DNA of 64,000 nt, taken from the NCBI RefSeq assembly GCF_003002025.1, contig NZ_PVZB01000003.1, positions 124,001 to 188,000 of the forward strand. The letters run 5' to 3'. Below the pieces are notes generated by a model. That model saw only the letters and a list, made by a program, of their open reading frames with translations. It was not told the origin of the DNA and ran no database searches. Below, one piece after another: positions 9,797 to 19,045 of the stretch (within the stretch, counting starts at the first letter, position 1; each line of letters starts with the position of its first letter). Source of the stretch: Paraburkholderia sp. BL25I1N1. GTDB lineage: Bacteria > Pseudomonadota > Gammaproteobacteria > Burkholderiales > Burkholderiaceae. Position numbers and translations under genes: made by a program.

Positions 9797-11515
9797 ATGT
9801 CACAAGACCCGATCGCGCCGCCACGGCGTGCACAACGGCCCAGCACGAACGCAGCGGTTCGACGTCAACCGATCTCGCGCGAAGCGCATCGTGCACGAAG
9901 CGTTGCGAGCGACGACACCCCACAACCCGCCGCTTTCCTCTCGCTCCGCAAAAACACTTTGGCGTTGGGCGCGGTATGCCTTGCGTCGCTGATGTTCGGC
10001 CTCGAAATCTCCAGCGTGCCGGTGATCCTGCCGACGCTCGAACGCGTGCTGCACGGCGACTTCAAAGGCATGCAGTGGATCATGAACGCCTACACGCTCG
10101 CGGTGACCACCGTGTTGATGGCGACCGGCACACTGGCGGACCGGTTCGGCCGCCGGCGCATCTTCGTGATCGGCATCGCGTTGTTCGGCATCACCTCGTT
10201 GATCTGCGGACTCGCGCAAAGCGTGCCGACGCTGATCGTCGCGCGCGTGCTGCAAGGCGCGAGCGGCGGCGCCATGCTGATCTGCCAGGTGGCCGTGCTA
10301 TCGCATCAGTTCAACGAAGGCCCCGAACGCGCTCGCGCATTCAGCGCGTGGGGCATCATCTTCGGTATCGGACTCGGCTTTGGGCCGATCGTCGGCGGAG
10401 CCATCGTGGCGTTGTCGAGTTGGCAATGGGTCTTCTGGGTGCACGCGCTACTCGCTGTCGTGACCTTGACGCTCGTTTTCAGCGGCGTGCAGGAATCGCG
10501 TGACCCGCACGCGCATACGCTCGACGTTGCCGGCATCGTCACGTTGTCGCTGGCGGTGTTCGGGCTCGTGTATTTCATCACGCAGGTTCCGGCGCTTGGT
10601 TTCAGCAATCCACGTGCGCTCTTCATCATCGCGGCGACGCTGGTCGCTTTCGTGGCTTTTCTGTTTGCCGAGAAACTCAATGCGCGGCCCATGTTCGACT
10701 TTTCCGTGTTCAGGATTCCGCAGTTTTCCGGCGCACTGATGGGCTCGGCGGGCATGAACTTCAGCTTCTGGCCGTTCATGATCTATCTGCCGATCTACTT
10801 CCAGATCGGCCTCGGCTATGACAGCGTGAGCGCAGGACTCGCGTTGCTCGCCTACACGCTGCCGACGCTGCTGTTTCCGCCGCTTGGCGAACGTCTGGCA
10901 CTTCGTTACGGCTCGGGAATCGCCATACCTGTCGGACTGTTTACGATCGGCGTCGGCTTCATGCTGATGCGTTACGGCAGCGGCGCCGCGCATGCCAACG
11001 CATGGACCCTGTTGCCAGGTTGCATGATCGCGGGCGCGGGCCTCGGTCTCACCAATACGCCCGTCACCAATACGACGACCGCTGCGGTTCCCGCGGAACG
11101 CGCCGGCATGGCGTCGGGCATCGACATGAGTGCGCGGATGATTACGCTCGCAATCAACATCGCGTTGATGGGTGCGATCCTGGTCGGCGGGATTCTCTTT
11201 AACCTGAAGACGCAATTGCCGAAGACGCTCGACACCGCGCCGCTCGGCAGACTCGCGGAGAAGATTGCGGCGGGCGATGTCGAAGCGGTCAGAACGGGGA
11301 TGCCCGTGTTGGCGCAAATCGACCCGTCGGGCAGCGTCGTGCATGCCGCGTTGATCCAGGGCTTCGGCTGGGTGATGGTCTACGGCGGAGTCGGCGTGTG
11401 GGTGCTTGCCGCGCTCAGTTTCGTGATTTCGGGCAGCGCATCGAGAAGACTAAAAAGCGAGAAGCCCGCGCCGGCGAAGCAGCAGCAACAACCAGCCCGA
11501 TGCGACGCGTGTTAG
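9797..11515 (+). CDS. MFS exporter, DHA2 (EmrB/QacA) type
   Basis: This 572-residue inner-membrane drug/proton antiporter has about 14 predicted helices. After a basic cytoplasmic N terminus of about 55 residues, helix 1 begins at LALGAVCLASLMFGLEISSV. The loop motif GTLADRFGRRRIF (motif A) and a QWVFWVH segment typical of DHA2 proteins are present. The start has a good AGGTG site 10 bases upstream. The location beside a siderophore locus might suggest siderophore or drug export, but a PvdE-like exporter is present separately. LysR control is inferred from the divergent layout. Confidence 0.9.
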   Translation: MSQDPIAPPRRAQRPSTNAAVRRQPISREAHRARSVASDDTPQPAAFLSLRKNTLALGAVCLASLMFGLEISSVPVILPTLERVLHGDFKGMQWIMNAYTLAVTTVLMATGTLADRFGRRRIFVIGIALFGITSLICGLAQSVPTLIVARVLQGASGGAMLICQVAVLSHQFNEGPERARAFSAWGIIFGIGLGFGPIVGGAIVALSSWQWVFWVHALLAVVTLTLVFSGVQESRDPHAHTLDVAGIVTLSLAVFGLVYFITQVPALGFSNPRALFIIAATLVAFVAFLFAEKLNARPMFDFSVFRIPQFSGALMGSAGMNFSFWPFMIYLPIYFQIGLGYDSVSAGLALLAYTLPTLLFPPLGERLALRYGSGIAIPVGLFTIGVGFMLMRYGSGAAHANAWTLLPGCMIAGAGLGLTNTPVTNTTTAAVPAERAGMASGIDMSARMITLAINIALMGAILVGGILFNLKTQLPKTLDTAPLGRLAEKIAAGDVEAVRTGMPVLAQIDPSGSVVHAALIQGFGWVMVYGGVGVWVLAALSFVISGSASRRLKSEKPAPAKQQQQPARCDAC

Positions 11516-11586
11516 TTAGCGCTTCATCGACGGCGCGATGCGCAAGCAGATAAGTTTGGAGCGGCGCCTACACGCCGCCTCACCGC

Positions 11587-12429
11587 TCACGCTTCCACTT
11601 GTACCTTCTGGCCCGCCATCATCGCGAGCCCTTCATTCAAAGCCGGGAAAAGACTGCGGTTGAAATTGTTCCAGCGCAGTTCGAGGATCGTATCGTCCTT
11701 ATCGATTTCGGTATTCAGCACGTCGTGAATCACCTCGCCCGAATCGATACCGTTGTCGACATAGTGAAACGATGCGCCGGTCAGATAGAGCGGTTCGACC
11801 GCCACGGTCTCCATCGTCTTCCAGTTGACGACCTTCTGGCCGCGCGCTCCGTAGAGCGCATCGAGCGTCGCATAGGCGCCGCGCCGCTCGTACGGCGATT
11901 CGGCGCGCGTCACGCCCGGATGAATGTTTACGATCTTGCGATAGAACGGCGCGCCCGGCCGAACCAGTTCGTCGAGAATGATCAACAACCCGTCGAGCAC
12001 GACGATATCGGCCTTCAACTCCACCAGCGTATCTAGCAGATGCTTTTCGAAAGCGCTCTTGCCTGCCGGTCGTCCGGGCGCATCGAGCGGCTCACGCCGG
12101 TACGTCGATGGAATGGCGAGCAGCAGATCGTTGACCGGCTTGCCCTGCACACGCAGATTCGGCGGATAGAACCAGCGCTTGCCCGGTTCGTAAGCGAAGC
12201 CGTATTCCTTCAGTTTCTCGCGATCCACGCTGGACCCGGCGTCATCGTCGTAAATGACTTTTTCGAGTGAATACTGGTCGCCCAGTTCGGTGTCGTTGAG
12301 CGCCTCGACGAGTGACTCCAGCACCGACTTCATGTAGCGCGTGCCGCTCTTGTACGCGACGTCTTGCCCGGCCTTGTCGGCGGCTGCGTTTCTCAGCGAC
12401 CAGATATAAACGAGTTTTTTCTTCGGCAT
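11587..12429 (-). CDS. pvdF: N5-hydroxyornithine formyltransferase (PvdF-like)
   Basis: This cytoplasmic enzyme is predicted to transfer a formyl group from N10-formyl-tetrahydrofolate to N5-hydroxyornithine, giving the hydroxamate building block. The 280 residues include the formyltransferase triad: Asn168 and His170 in IVNIHPG, and Asp229 in DNGIDSG. An AGGAAA site lies upstream of the ATG. It is the last gene of the minus-strand siderophore operon, 71 bases after pvdA. The family is shared by pyoverdine, ornibactin and malleobactin pathways. Confidence 0.9.
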   Translation of the reverse strand: MPKKKLVYIWSLRNAAADKAGQDVAYKSGTRYMKSVLESLVEALNDTELGDQYSLEKVIYDDDAGSSVDREKLKEYGFAYEPGKRWFYPPNLRVQGKPVNDLLLAIPSTYRREPLDAPGRPAGKSAFEKHLLDTLVELKADIVVLDGLLIILDELVRPGAPFYRKIVNIHPGVTRAESPYERRGAYATLDALYGARGQKVVNWKTMETVAVEPLYLTGASFHYVDNGIDSGEVIHDVLNTEIDKDDTILELRWNNFNRSLFPALNEGLAMMAGQKVQVEA

Positions 12430-12500
12430 AGTGGTTTCCTATGTGTGAGTCGTGGCACGCCAGGACCGGGTTTTTCTACGGCTGAAGCGGCCGTCTTTTA

Positions 12501-13871
12501 TTAAAGAGCGAAGGCCATGCGGCCCACGTTTGTCGCGTTTTCTTGTGCCTGTTGTGTCCGGCCGGCCGGCCGGTCCTGCGATGCGTGGTGCGCGAGCGAC
12601 GCGGCGATTTCGTCTGAGCGCAGCGCGAGCACCGACAGCAGCGTGTCGGACAGCCCATGACTGTCTTCGCAGCAGCCCTGCAGATAAACGCGCGGTTTGA
12701 AACTCGCCGGCGTGGCGAGCCGATAATCGCGTTCGACGTTGCCTTGCGCAAGCGCATCGCCGAGATGCGGTGCGAGGCCATCCAGCAGTTCGAAATGCGT
12801 GTCGCGGCGATAGCCCGTCGCGAGCACCAGCGCGTCGAACTGCTCGGCCCGCGCGTGGCCGCTCAGACGATCACGCAATGTGAGTTCGATCTGGCCGCCC
12901 GCCGTGCGCACCGCCGTTTCGATGCCGGTGTTCGCGAGCAGCCGGTGCCGCGGATCGGCGGACACGTTCTGCAAGTAAAGCATCTCGTAGATCTGCTCGA
13001 TCAGCGGACGATCGACCACCGCGTAGTTGGTGTCGCGAAAGCGCTCGATCAGCGAACGGCGGCCGTCGCGCGGCTGCGCGTAGACGATATCGGTAAAGGC
13101 CGGGCTGAAAATCTCGTTGACGAAAGGGCTGTCGTCGGCGGGCTTCAGCGCGCTCGAGCGGATGACGAGGCTCGCATCGACGTGCGGAAAGCGGCGCGTC
13201 AGATCGACGAACACCTCGGCCGCGCTCTGTCCCGCGCCGATCACCGCCACGCGTTTTCGCGCGCCGCCCGCGGGTCCGACCGCGCGGTCGATGGACGTCA
13301 GGTACTGCGACGAATGCACGATGTTGTGCGTACCCAGCGCGGCGAAGGCTTCCGGAACCTGCGGACCGCCGCCGATGCCGACCGACAGCGCCCGCGTCAC
13401 GCGCTGCCACTCGCGGCCCTCGCTGTCGCGCGAGAAAACCCGCAGCGCTTCGACGTCGTTCGTGTTGGCTGCACTCTTGACCGCTTCGATGCCGGTCACG
13501 GTTTGCCCGTAGTTCACGCGATCGTCGAACGACGCCGCGACCCAGCTCAGGTAATCGTGGAACTCCACACGCGTCGGATAGAAGTTCTTCAGATTGACGA
13601 AATCCGCCAGACGTCCACGCTCAAACAGATAATTGATGAACGTGAAGCGGCTTTTCGGATCGCGCATTGTCACAAGATCCTTCAGGAAGGAAATCTGCAT
13701 CCGGCAATCATCGAGCAGCATGCCGCGATGCCAGCCGAATTCCGGCTGACGCTCGATGAAGCAATGCGCGAGATCCGGCACGCCGGCCTCTTCGGCGAGG
13801 CGCACGGCAAGCGCAAGATTCGACGGTCCGAAGCCGATTCCGATCAGATCAAATACGGTGTCTCTGTGCAT
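12501..13871 (-). CDS. pvdA: L-ornithine N5-monooxygenase
   Basis: This flavin- and NADPH-dependent enzyme hydroxylates the side-chain nitrogen of ornithine, the first step of the hydroxamate pathway. The 456 residues show the FAD site GIGFGPSNL at 11-19, the NADPH site GAGQSAAEV near residue 210, and the ATGY motif near residue 355 that marks N-hydroxylating monooxygenases. It lies between NRPS 2 and pvdF. The 115 bases before its start contain no clear promoter, so it is probably read from the NRPS promoter. Confidence 0.95.
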   Translation of the reverse strand: MHRDTVFDLIGIGFGPSNLALAVRLAEEAGVPDLAHCFIERQPEFGWHRGMLLDDCRMQISFLKDLVTMRDPKSRFTFINYLFERGRLADFVNLKNFYPTRVEFHDYLSWVAASFDDRVNYGQTVTGIEAVKSAANTNDVEALRVFSRDSEGREWQRVTRALSVGIGGGPQVPEAFAALGTHNIVHSSQYLTSIDRAVGPAGGARKRVAVIGAGQSAAEVFVDLTRRFPHVDASLVIRSSALKPADDSPFVNEIFSPAFTDIVYAQPRDGRRSLIERFRDTNYAVVDRPLIEQIYEMLYLQNVSADPRHRLLANTGIETAVRTAGGQIELTLRDRLSGHARAEQFDALVLATGYRRDTHFELLDGLAPHLGDALAQGNVERDYRLATPASFKPRVYLQGCCEDSHGLSDTLLSVLALRSDEIAASLAHHASQDRPAGRTQQAQENATNVGRMAFAL

Positions 13872-13986
13872 GTCGCAGGTCCTTATCGGTGGAAGCCGGC
13901 GCCCCGCGTGCGCGGGCCGGTGAAAAATCTTTCGTGATTGATGCGGTTTTTATTGACTGCGGTTTTTGCCGGCTTTCTTACTGGGC

Positions 13987-16900
13987 TCATGCGTCGTCCC
14001 GTAACTCGACGACGCTCGATCCCCGCGCAACGAGCCGCGCCCCAAGCTGTGCGAAGGTCGGCGCGGCGAACATGTCGGCGATTTCCAACGCATGGCCGGC
14101 GGCCCGCGCGGCATCGACGAAGCGGACCACGTCGAACGAACTCGCGCCCGCTTCGAACAGGTCGTCGTGATGCGCGGGCGTGTTGCCTTCGAAGAGATCG
14201 CTCCAGACGCGTTCGAGCGCCTGCGCGCGTTGCGATGCTTTGTCGTGAGAGGTCGCGCGCGCCTGCGTGCCGGCCGCAACGCTGGCGGACTCCAGTGCAA
14301 AGCGCGCGGCTGAAGCACCGAGTTGCTCATGCGGTGCATCGACGAACTGTTGCACCACGTCCAGATAGTCTGCGGTCAGTATCTCGACGAAGCGGCCGTC
14401 CACCAGCTCGTTCGCGTACGAGAAGGCGCCGGTCACGCGCCCGTCGGCATGCTCGACCACATCCAGTTCCAGTTCGAACACCACGCGGTGCCGCACGTCG
14501 TTGAAATCGTCGAGCGTGAGGCCGGCCCAGTCGCGTTCCGCTGTTGCCGCCGGGCGCAGGTAGTTGAACATCACTGAGAACAAAGGATTGGCCGCTTCGG
14601 TACGAGGAGCGCGCAACGCCGCGACCACGTCGGCAAACGGCGTGTCAGCGTGCGCATAAGCGGCGAGCGCGGCGTCACGGACTTCGGCGAGCAGCGTCGT
14701 GGGTGTGTCGGTTTTCGCGAGCCGCGTGCGCACGACGACCGCATTGATAAAGAGTCCGAGCGCGCGGCGCGCGGCCTCGCCGGTCAGTTCGCGCGTGGAG
14801 GCGAGAACGCCGACCGGTTGATCGGTGGCGCCCGTCGCGCGATAGAAGGCCACGTTCAGCGCGGCATGCAGCAGCATGGGCAAGGTGGCGTGGACTTCGA
14901 GCGCCATCGAGCGGGCGCGGCGCACGAGCGCCGGGCTGAATTCGAACGCGAGACGGCCGCAACTCCAGGTGGGCGACACGGCACGGCCCGACGACGGCGA
15001 CGGCAGCACCTGCGACGGCGCGTCGGCCAATGCATCGCGCCAGAACGACAGACGCGCTCGCGGCGCGGCGACCGGCAAGACCAGCTCTCGATTCTCAGCC
15101 GTTCCCACCACCGAAGCTCTCGGCGACGCGCCGCGCACGATCGCGACATATGTGGCGCGCACGTCGTCGAGCCATAGATCGATCGACTGACCGTCCGACA
15201 CGATGTGATGCACGACCAGCGACAACACATGATCGCGCTCCGCGAGACGCAATAGGCGCACACGCCAGAGCGGCGCATTGTCGAGCAGATGGAATGGCGT
15301 GAGCGCGTCTTCGTCGGTGAGCGCGACAGCGGCGCTCTCGCGGATCGTGTCCGATCGATCGCCAGATAGATCGACAACGCGCAGATCGAACGGCGCCGGC
15401 TCGGCCACGCGCTGACCCGGCAACTGCCCATCGCGTTCAACCAGCCGCACACGCAGCGCCGGATGCCGCGCGGCCGCTTGAGCAAACGCTTCGCGCAACG
15501 CATCGACATCGAGCGCGCCACGCAAACGCAGCGCAACAGGAATGTTGTACGCCGCGCTCTCCGGTTGCGAGCGCCACAGGAACCACAAGCTCAATTGCGC
15601 GGAAGAAAGCGGCAGAATGCCGTTCGCGTCCGCTATCGGTTGTGAATTCGAAGCGCCACTCGAAGCGTCGTTGCCCGCATCGGCCAGCGCTTCGCTGTGG
15701 GCCGAAGCCAGCACCCGTTGCGCGTATTGCGCGAGCGTCGGTGCTTCGAAGAGCGTACGCACCGGCACATCACGCGCGAGCCGCTCGGCCACGCGCGTCG
15801 CCACACGAACTGCGGCCAGCGAATGCCCGCCGAGTTCGAAGAAATGATCGGCGCGGCCGACGCGCTCCACGCCCAGCACTTCGCGGAAAATCTGCGCAAG
15901 CGCGCTTTCGAGTCCCGCAGCAGGCGCCTGATAGACCCGCGCGACTCGCTGCGGCTCCGGCAATGCCGCGCGGTCCACCTTGCTGTTGGCATTGCGCGGC
16001 AATGCGTCGAGCACGACGATGTGCGCGGGCACCATGTAATCCGGCAACGTGTGACGCAGATGCGCGTCGAGCTCCGCCGCATCCGCGCGCGTGCTGCGCT
16101 CGCGCGCTTCGGCACTCAATTCCACGTATGCCACCAGCGCGGCTTGCGCGCCCTTGCCATGCACGATCGCCACGGCTTCACGCACATCGTCGTGCGCGGC
16201 GAGTTGCGCTTCGATCTCACCGAGTTCGATCCGCAAGCCGCGCAGCTTCACCTGATGATCGACGCGGCCGATAAAGTCAAACACGCCGTCCGCGCGCCGC
16301 TTGACGAGGTCGCCCGTACGATAGAGCCGTGCGCCCGGTGGACCGAACGGATCCGGCACGAAGCGCTCGGCCGTGAGCGCCGGCCGGTCCAGATAGCCGC
16401 GCGCGACACCCACGCCCTCGCCGCCCAGATACAACTCGCCGATCACGCCGACCGGCAGCGGATTCAAGCGTGCATCGAGCACGTGCGCCGAGCGCGCGCC
16501 GACCAACGTGCCGATCGGCAAATAGGCGCTGTCCGCGAGCTTCGCGGTGTCGTCGGTTGGGTAGAACATCCACAGCATCGGCGTGATGACGGTTTCGGTC
16601 GGCCCGTATCCGTTGACGATGCGCGCGTTCGGAAACGCCCGGCGCATCAGCGCGAACGCTTCGCGCGAGGTGGCTTCACCGCCCACCGTCAGCGAACGCA
16701 AGCTGGGCGGCGCACCGTGCGCGATCGCCCATTCGGCGAGTTGGGTTGCGCAACCTGGCGGCACGTAGGTCATGGTCGCGCCTTCGCGCGCCATCATCCG
16801 GCAGGTTTGCGCGGGCGGCCACAATGTGTCCGCGGTGACGGCCACGGCCGCGCCGGACATGTATTGCGAGAACCAGCCTTCATGCGCGCCGTCGAAATTG

Positions 16901-19011
16901 ACCGACTGGAACAGCAGGAACACGTCACGCTCGCCCGCGCCGTAGCGCTCCGCGATCGCCGCGCAATGCAGCGCGAACGAACCGTGATCGACCACGACGC
17001 CCTTCGGCTTGCCTGTCGAGCCGGACGTATAAATCACATACGCCGCCTGGTGCGGCGACACGCGCGGCAACTCGACGTCCGCTGCCAAGGGCTCGTCAGC
17101 ATGCGGCTCCTCGTCGATCAGCCACAATCGCAAACGGTCCGACGCCGGCAACGCAGCGAGACTCCCGCGTTCCGTGATGACGTGCGTGATCTGCGCGTCG
17201 TCGAGAATCTGTGCAAGACGCTCACGCGGATGGCTCGGATCGAGCGGAACGAACGCTCCGCCCGACTTCAGCGCCGCGATCAGACCGACCAGCAGATCCA
17301 CCGAGCGGCTCAACGCGACGCCGACCCGCATCTCCGCACTCACGCCTGCCGCGACGAGGCGTTGCGCCAAACGCGCGGCTCGCGCATCCACTTCACCGCG
17401 CGTGAGCGAGCAGTTCATATCCGCGACGCCGCGTGCATCCGGCCGCGCTCTTGCGTGGTCGGCCACGCGCTCATGCACCGGTCTGAATACTGTTTCAGAA
17501 GGGGTTGCGGTGCTATTCCATGCGTCGAGTTGTGCGCGCTCCGCTTCCGGTAGCCATTGCAAGTCGCCAATCGCAGTGGCCGATGCCGCCGTCGCGTTCG
17601 ACAGCAACTCGATGAATCGCGCAGCGAGGCGCTCTATCGCATCGGCGTCGAATAGATCGAGCGCGTAGATGAAGTACGCATCGATCGAACCGTCGTTCCG
17701 TTCCTCGAAGCTCAGCGTCAAATCGAACTTGGCGAACGGCGCACCGGAAGGCAACTCCGTCATGCGCACTTCCGCGAGCGACGGCAAACGACGCCGCGCT
17801 CCATATGCGGCCATCACCTGAAACAGCGGATGATGACTCGCGCTGCGCACCACGCCGAGCGCTTCGACCACCTGTTCGAACGGCACGTCCTGATGCGATT
17901 GGGCGTCGATCAGCGTTTGCTGCGTCGCGCCGACCAACGCGGCGAATGGCTGCGTCGCCGGAACCGGCGTGGCAAGCGTAAGCGTGTTCACGAAGAAGCC
18001 GACGAGACCGGCCACTTCGCCGCGCTCGCGATTGGCCGCGGGCACGCCGATCTGAATCTGCGTTTCACCCGACGAACGCGCGAGCAACGCACTCAACGCC
18101 GCCAGCAGTACGGCGAACGGCGTCGCGCGCTGCGCATGGGCCAGTGTCTTCACTTGCTGCACGAGCGCGGCATCGAGGACGAAACGATGCCGTGCGCCAC
18201 GCGCGCTGCGCTGCGCCGGACGCGGCGCGGCGCCCGGCAACATCAGCACGTCGCGATTCGCATCCAGCCGATCGCGCCAGAACGACAACTGGCGTTCGCG
18301 TTCGCCCGCATCGAGCCAGCGACGCTGCCACAACGCGAAGTCGGCGTACTGGATCGGCAACGGCGCGAGCGAGACCGCCTCGCTCTTCGCATACGCGCGA
18401 TAGAACGATGCCAGCTCCGCCAGTATCACATCCGAAGACCAGCCGTCGGAGACGATGTGATGTGTCGTCAACGCGAGCCAATGCGTGTTCGCATCGAGAC
18501 GGATCAGATGCGCGCGCATCAGCGGACCGAGCGATAGATCGAAGGACTTCGCTTCATCGATCCGTGCGATGTCGGCGGCACGCGCCTCGCGCTGATCCGC
18601 GGGCCACGCGCTCACATCGCTGGCGTGCCATGGGCAGCGCGAGGGAGCATGCACCGTCTGCAAAACGCCGTCGCCGCTTTCGGCGAAAGTCGTACGTAGC
18701 GCTTCGTGGCGCGCGATCAGCGCGTCGCACGAAAGACGCAGCGCGTTGGCATCGAGCGCGCCGTCGAGTCGCAGCCGTTCGGTTATGTGATACGCGGCTG
18801 GTTCGTCGATCATCCGCGCATGCAGCCACAGACGCGTTTGCGCGAACGAAGCCGGCACGCTTGCGGTGCGCTCGGCGCGCGGCGGAATCGGCAGCACGCG
18901 AAAGTCGATGCCGGCGGCGTCGAGTTTCGTGAGAAAGGCCTTGCGCTGCACATCCGGCAACAGCGCGAAGCGTGACGCGAGGGACAGCAGATCCGGTTTG
19001 GCAGTGGTCAT
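13987..19011 (-). CDS. orbJ: NRPS 2: C-A-PCP-C-PCP (OrbJ/MbaB-like)
   Basis: This second siderophore synthetase adds the last amino acid and, by inference, releases the chain. From the ATG at 19011 (1674 residues) the order is: C domain with HHIVSDGWS near 185, A domain with YTSGSTGKPKG near 660, PCP with LGGHSLA near 1060, a second C with HHIVSDGQS near 1268, and a terminal PCP-like domain with GASSFDVV near 1622. There is no thioesterase. In ornibactin-type pathways the final residue is N5-hydroxy-N5-formyl-ornithine and the chain is capped with putrescine; the extra C domain would fit that step. The A domain shares the NGYGPTE-VI-PMLW context with A1 of NRPS 1, suggesting both take ornithine derivatives. 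A longer start at 19077 would overlap the upstream gene and is less likely. Confidence 0.9.
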   Translation of the reverse strand: MTTAKPDLLSLASRFALLPDVQRKAFLTKLDAAGIDFRVLPIPPRAERTASVPASFAQTRLWLHARMIDEPAAYHITERLRLDGALDANALRLSCDALIARHEALRTTFAESGDGVLQTVHAPSRCPWHASDVSAWPADQREARAADIARIDEAKSFDLSLGPLMRAHLIRLDANTHWLALTTHHIVSDGWSSDVILAELASFYRAYAKSEAVSLAPLPIQYADFALWQRRWLDAGERERQLSFWRDRLDANRDVLMLPGAAPRPAQRSARGARHRFVLDAALVQQVKTLAHAQRATPFAVLLAALSALLARSSGETQIQIGVPAANRERGEVAGLVGFFVNTLTLATPVPATQPFAALVGATQQTLIDAQSHQDVPFEQVVEALGVVRSASHHPLFQVMAAYGARRRLPSLAEVRMTELPSGAPFAKFDLTLSFEERNDGSIDAYFIYALDLFDADAIERLAARFIELLSNATAASATAIGDLQWLPEAERAQLDAWNSTATPSETVFRPVHERVADHARARPDARGVADMNCSLTRGEVDARAARLAQRLVAAGVSAEMRVGVALSRSVDLLVGLIAALKSGGAFVPLDPSHPRERLAQILDDAQITHVITERGSLAALPASDRLRLWLIDEEPHADEPLAADVELPRVSPHQAAYVIYTSGSTGKPKGVVVDHGSFALHCAAIAERYGAGERDVFLLFQSVNFDGAHEGWFSQYMSGAAVAVTADTLWPPAQTCRMMAREGATMTYVPPGCATQLAEWAIAHGAPPSLRSLTVGGEATSREAFALMRRAFPNARIVNGYGPTETVITPMLWMFYPTDDTAKLADSAYLPIGTLVGARSAHVLDARLNPLPVGVIGELYLGGEGVGVARGYLDRPALTAERFVPDPFGPPGARLYRTGDLVKRRADGVFDFIGRVDHQVKLRGLRIELGEIEAQLAAHDDVREAVAIVHGKGAQAALVAYVELSAEARERSTRADAAELDAHLRHTLPDYMVPAHIVVLDALPRNANSKVDRAALPEPQRVARVYQAPAAGLESALAQIFREVLGVERVGRADHFFELGGHSLAAVRVATRVAERLARDVPVRTLFEAPTLAQYAQRVLASAHSEALADAGNDASSGASNSQPIADANGILPLSSAQLSLWFLWRSQPESAAYNIPVALRLRGALDVDALREAFAQAAARHPALRVRLVERDGQLPGQRVAEPAPFDLRVVDLSGDRSDTIRESAAVALTDEDALTPFHLLDNAPLWRVRLLRLAERDHVLSLVVHHIVSDGQSIDLWLDDVRATYVAIVRGASPRASVVGTAENRELVLPVAAPRARLSFWRDALADAPSQVLPSPSSGRAVSPTWSCGRLAFEFSPALVRRARSMALEVHATLPMLLHAALNVAFYRATGATDQPVGVLASTRELTGEAARRALGLFINAVVVRTRLAKTDTPTTLLAEVRDAALAAYAHADTPFADVVAALRAPRTEAANPLFSVMFNYLRPAATAERDWAGLTLDDFNDVRHRVVFELELDVVEHADGRVTGAFSYANELVDGRFVEILTADYLDVVQQFVDAPHEQLGASAARFALESASVAAGTQARATSHDKASQRAQALERVWSDLFEGNTPAHHDDLFEAGASSFDVVRFVDAARAAGHALEIADMFAAPTFAQLGARLVARGSSVVELRDDA

Positions 19012-19045
19012 GCTAAGTGGTCTCAGTACGGGCCGACGTGTTGGC

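Noticed and set aside
13092..13118. Plus-strand GGTAAA-N17-CGTT inside pvdA
   Set aside because: The -10 is CGTT rather than CGTC, it lies within a coding region and points against the gene, with nothing to transcribe.
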